64,000 nt of DNA. Origin: Rikenella microfusus DSM 15922 (lineage in GTDB: Bacteria; Bacteroidota; Bacteroidia; Bacteroidales; Rikenellaceae). The position numbers and the translations under genes were made by a program. The stretch spans positions 620,001-684,000 of the forward strand of contig NZ_KE386488.1 in assembly GCF_000427365.1 (NCBI RefSeq). Reading direction: 5' to 3'. Below, piece after piece: positions 62,587 to 64,000 of the stretch. The notes beneath the pieces are model-generated. The model made no database searches. It saw only the letters and a list, made by a program, of their open reading frames with translations, and was not told the origin of the DNA. Each line of letters starts with the position of its first letter. Positions within the stretch are counted from its first letter, which is position 1.

Positions 62587-63204
62587 TTAGCCTTCGATTA
62601 ACAGGTAAGATCCTTTGGCGCCCGGGATGGAACCTTTCACGAGGATCAGGTTGTTTTCCGGAATCACCTTGAGCACTTTCAGGTTGAGCACTTTCACCTG
62701 CTCGCCCCCGGTACGGCCCGGCATGCGTTTGCCTTTGAACACGCGCGAGGGGTACGACGATGCGCCGAGCGAACCGACGTGGCGCTGGCGATTGTGCTGA
62801 CCGTGGGTCTGGCCGCCGACGCCGCCGAAACCGTGGCGTTTCACGACGCCCTGGAAGCCTTTCCCTTTCGAGATGCCGGTAACGTCCACCCACTCTCCTT
62901 CTTCGATCACGTCCACGCCCACGACGTCGCCCAGATTCGGCATCGTTTCGAACGACTTGAATTCGGCGATCTTGCGTTTCGGGGTGGTGTTCGCCTTGGC
63001 GAAGTGTCCCATCATGGGCTTGCTGGTGTGCTTTTCCTTTTTGTCGTCATAGGCAAGCTGCACGGCGGCATAACCGTCCTTTTCGACGGTCTTCACCTGC
63101 GTAACCACACACGGACCAGCTTCGATAACAGTGCATGGGATATTTTTCCCCTCGGCACTGAAAACGGATGTCATTCCGATTTTCTTTCCAATTAGTCCTG
63201 ACAT
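62587..63204 (-). CDS. rplC: 50S ribosomal protein L3
   Basis: 205 residues, [20 protein letters not shown] at the start. The signature [20 protein letters not shown] and [20 protein letters not shown] are present. It is the first ribosomal gene of the cluster, since rpsJ is not upstream, and it has its own consensus promoter (63314-63344) with a leader of about 100 nt. Confidence 0.99.
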   Translation of the reverse strand: MSGLIGKKIGMTSVFSAEGKNIPCTVIEAGPCVVTQVKTVEKDGYAAVQLAYDDKKEKHTSKPMMGHFAKANTTPKRKIAEFKSFETMPNLGDVVGVDVIEEGEWVDVTGISKGKGFQGVVKRHGFGGVGGQTHGQHNRQRHVGSLGASSYPSRVFKGKRMPGRTGGEQVKVLNLKVLKVIPENNLILVKGSIPGAKGSYLLIEG

Positions 63205-63263
63205 TTTGTTTGGTAATGGTTTGTTTTTTCGGTTTAAGCCTTTTCAACTCCGGCCATCGACAA

Positions 63264-63285
63264 GTACGCTAACTGTCAGTCAGTT
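63264..63285. promoter_or_regulatory. Hairpin in the rplC leader
   Basis: The plus strand has CTAACTGTCAGTCAGTTA (about 63268-63285), whose arms TAACTG/CAGTTA pair on the transcript. It lies in the 5' leader of the ribosomal cluster and could be a regulatory element. No specific ribosomal-leader family was matched. Confidence 0.35.
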
Positions 63286-63313
63286 ACCTGCATAACAAGA
63301 GCAAAGGCGACTG

Positions 63314-63344
63314 CAAAGATAGGGCTTTTCGGTTGATTATCAAA
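63314..63344 (-). promoter_or_regulatory. Promoter of the rplC-rpsN ribosomal transcript
   Basis: On the minus strand TTTG (63341-63344), exactly 19 nt, and TATCTTTG (63314-63321): a perfect Bacteroidetes promoter. Confidence 0.88.
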
Positions 63345-63400
63345 TTTTTCGCGCAATTTTTTCGGGGTTTATGCTTCATTTTCAACCGATAGGGAACCGA

Positions 63401-63439
63401 AAAAGGCAAACCCCGCCTCTTCGTCCTGAGAGCGGGGTT
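63401..63439 (-). terminator. Terminator of the beta-propeller gene
   Basis: Arms AACCCCGC (63409-63416) and GCGGGGTT (63432-63439) pair. TTTGCCTTTTT follows on the minus strand. Confidence 0.7.
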
Positions 63440-63471
63440 CCGCAGTTTCGGGCGTGCCCGTTTCCGTACCG

Positions 63472-64000
63472 CTATTCCGGCAGGGTGAACGTGCAGAGCT
63501 GGTGTTCGGCGTTCGGATCGGTAGCGATCACCGTTTTTCCGTCCGTCAGTATATCGAAACTCGATATATGCCGATCCAATTCGTAAATCCGTTCCAACTC
63601 ACCGGTAGAGAGATCGTAAACTCTCAAAAATATTTTACGCGGAACAGCATCCTGCCCATTGTAATCGGCCAGTCTCGAACCGTCGAACAACGCATAAACC
63701 TTGCCATCGGCAATATCGAGCGCATAAAAGCCGCTGATCGTCCCCATCTGCATTCCCCTCCCCTTATGCGACACAGCCGGTTCTCCGCCCTCGCCCCGAA
63801 CGACCCGATTGCGTAAAGAATCTTCCAAGTCATAAATCTCCAAAACGTCCCCCAACTTCGTACCGACGGCGACAACGGCCCCGTCGCTCGCCAGAACCGA
63901 TTGCCAGAGATAAGGGATCAACTCAGGCTGCACTTTTTTCCGTTCCGTTTCCGACACGGGAATGTCGTATTTCTCAGCTTGTATATGCCCGGAACTGTCT
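63472..64000 (-). CDS. Beta-propeller protein (BF3164-like), 5' end outside the window
   Basis: The frame is open from the right edge of the window to the stop at 63472 and gives about 175 residues, so the start is not in view. An internal GTG near 63957 is not a likely start because the upstream codons continue naturally (IQAEKYDIPVSETERKK). Repeated blade-like phrases (VVAVGTKLGDVLEIYDLEDS, FYALDIADGKVYALFDG, IFLRVYDLSTGELERIYEL, SSFDILTDGKTVIAT) suggest a six-bladed propeller of the TolB-like BF3164 lipoprotein family. The role is unknown. Confidence 0.75.
   Translation of the reverse strand, partial: DSSGHIQAEKYDIPVSETERKKVQPELIPYLWQSVLASDGAVVAVGTKLGDVLEIYDLEDSLRNRVVRGEGGEPAVSHKGRGMQMGTISGFYALDIADGKVYALFDGSRLADYNGQDAVPRKIFLRVYDLSTGELERIYELDRHISSFDILTDGKTVIATDPNAEHQLCTFTLPE

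Overview
The window looks like a chromosome segment from a GC-rich Bacteroidales bacterium, most likely Alistipes or another Rikenellaceae. The evidence is the ribosomal gene order ending rpoA-rplQ-eno, lipoprotein and PL29-type domain architectures, tRNAs without an encoded CCA, and repeated promoters of the Bacteroidetes form TTTG - 19/20 nt - TAnnTTTG. No database search was possible. Family names rest on motifs and on protein sequences I recognise.

Layout. 1-135 holds the end of an unidentified membrane protein. 172-4348 (minus) is a probable redox/acyl-transfer operon: alpha/beta hydrolase, hexapeptide acyltransferase, flavodoxin-like reductase, aldo/keto reductase, sugar O-acetyltransferase. 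About 890 bp of hairpin-rich non-coding DNA follows. 5235-13409 holds ychF, a PL29-domain lipoprotein, a GH16 lipoprotein, an unrecognised gene, dnaK and a yjjG-like HAD hydrolase.

A tRNA-Leu(CAG) gene at 13833 marks the left edge of an accessory island. 13916-31551 is a prophage remnant that keeps a tail module (tape measure, baseplate/tail-tip, small tail proteins, lysin-like M15 peptidase) but has no terminase, portal, capsid or integrase. Two structural genes carry single-base frameshifts (three in all), the M15 peptidase lacks a zinc ligand, and the last gene is cut off at its 5' end. AT-rich cargo sits inside it: an MqsR-like toxin with an MqsA-Panacea-like antitoxin, two tandem MltR-domain genes, a DUF4468 protein and hicAB.

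31637-35409 is a four-gene operon I regard as the most interesting part: a DUF1573 protein, a fulvocin C-like cysteine-rich lipoprotein, a membrane-anchored TlpA-type thioredoxin, and an O-antigen-ligase-like TPR protein. It looks like an export/disulfide system for a cysteine-rich peptide of unknown activity.

36097-40812 (plus) is a galactose operon: sugar nucleotidyltransferase, galM, MFS sugar transporter, galK, with no galT. It converges on 40956-46001 (minus), a tightly coupled operon of inositol-monophosphatase-like, LpxL/HtrB-like acyltransferase, GT2, glutaminyl-peptide cyclotransferase and an NAD+ synthetase with a shortened glutaminase domain. 46433-63204 is eno plus the S10-spc-alpha ribosomal cluster. 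rpsJ is absent from its head, and the cluster is divided into two transcription units by a terminator and a promoter between rpsN and rpsH. The window ends in a 5'-truncated beta-propeller (BF3164-like) gene.
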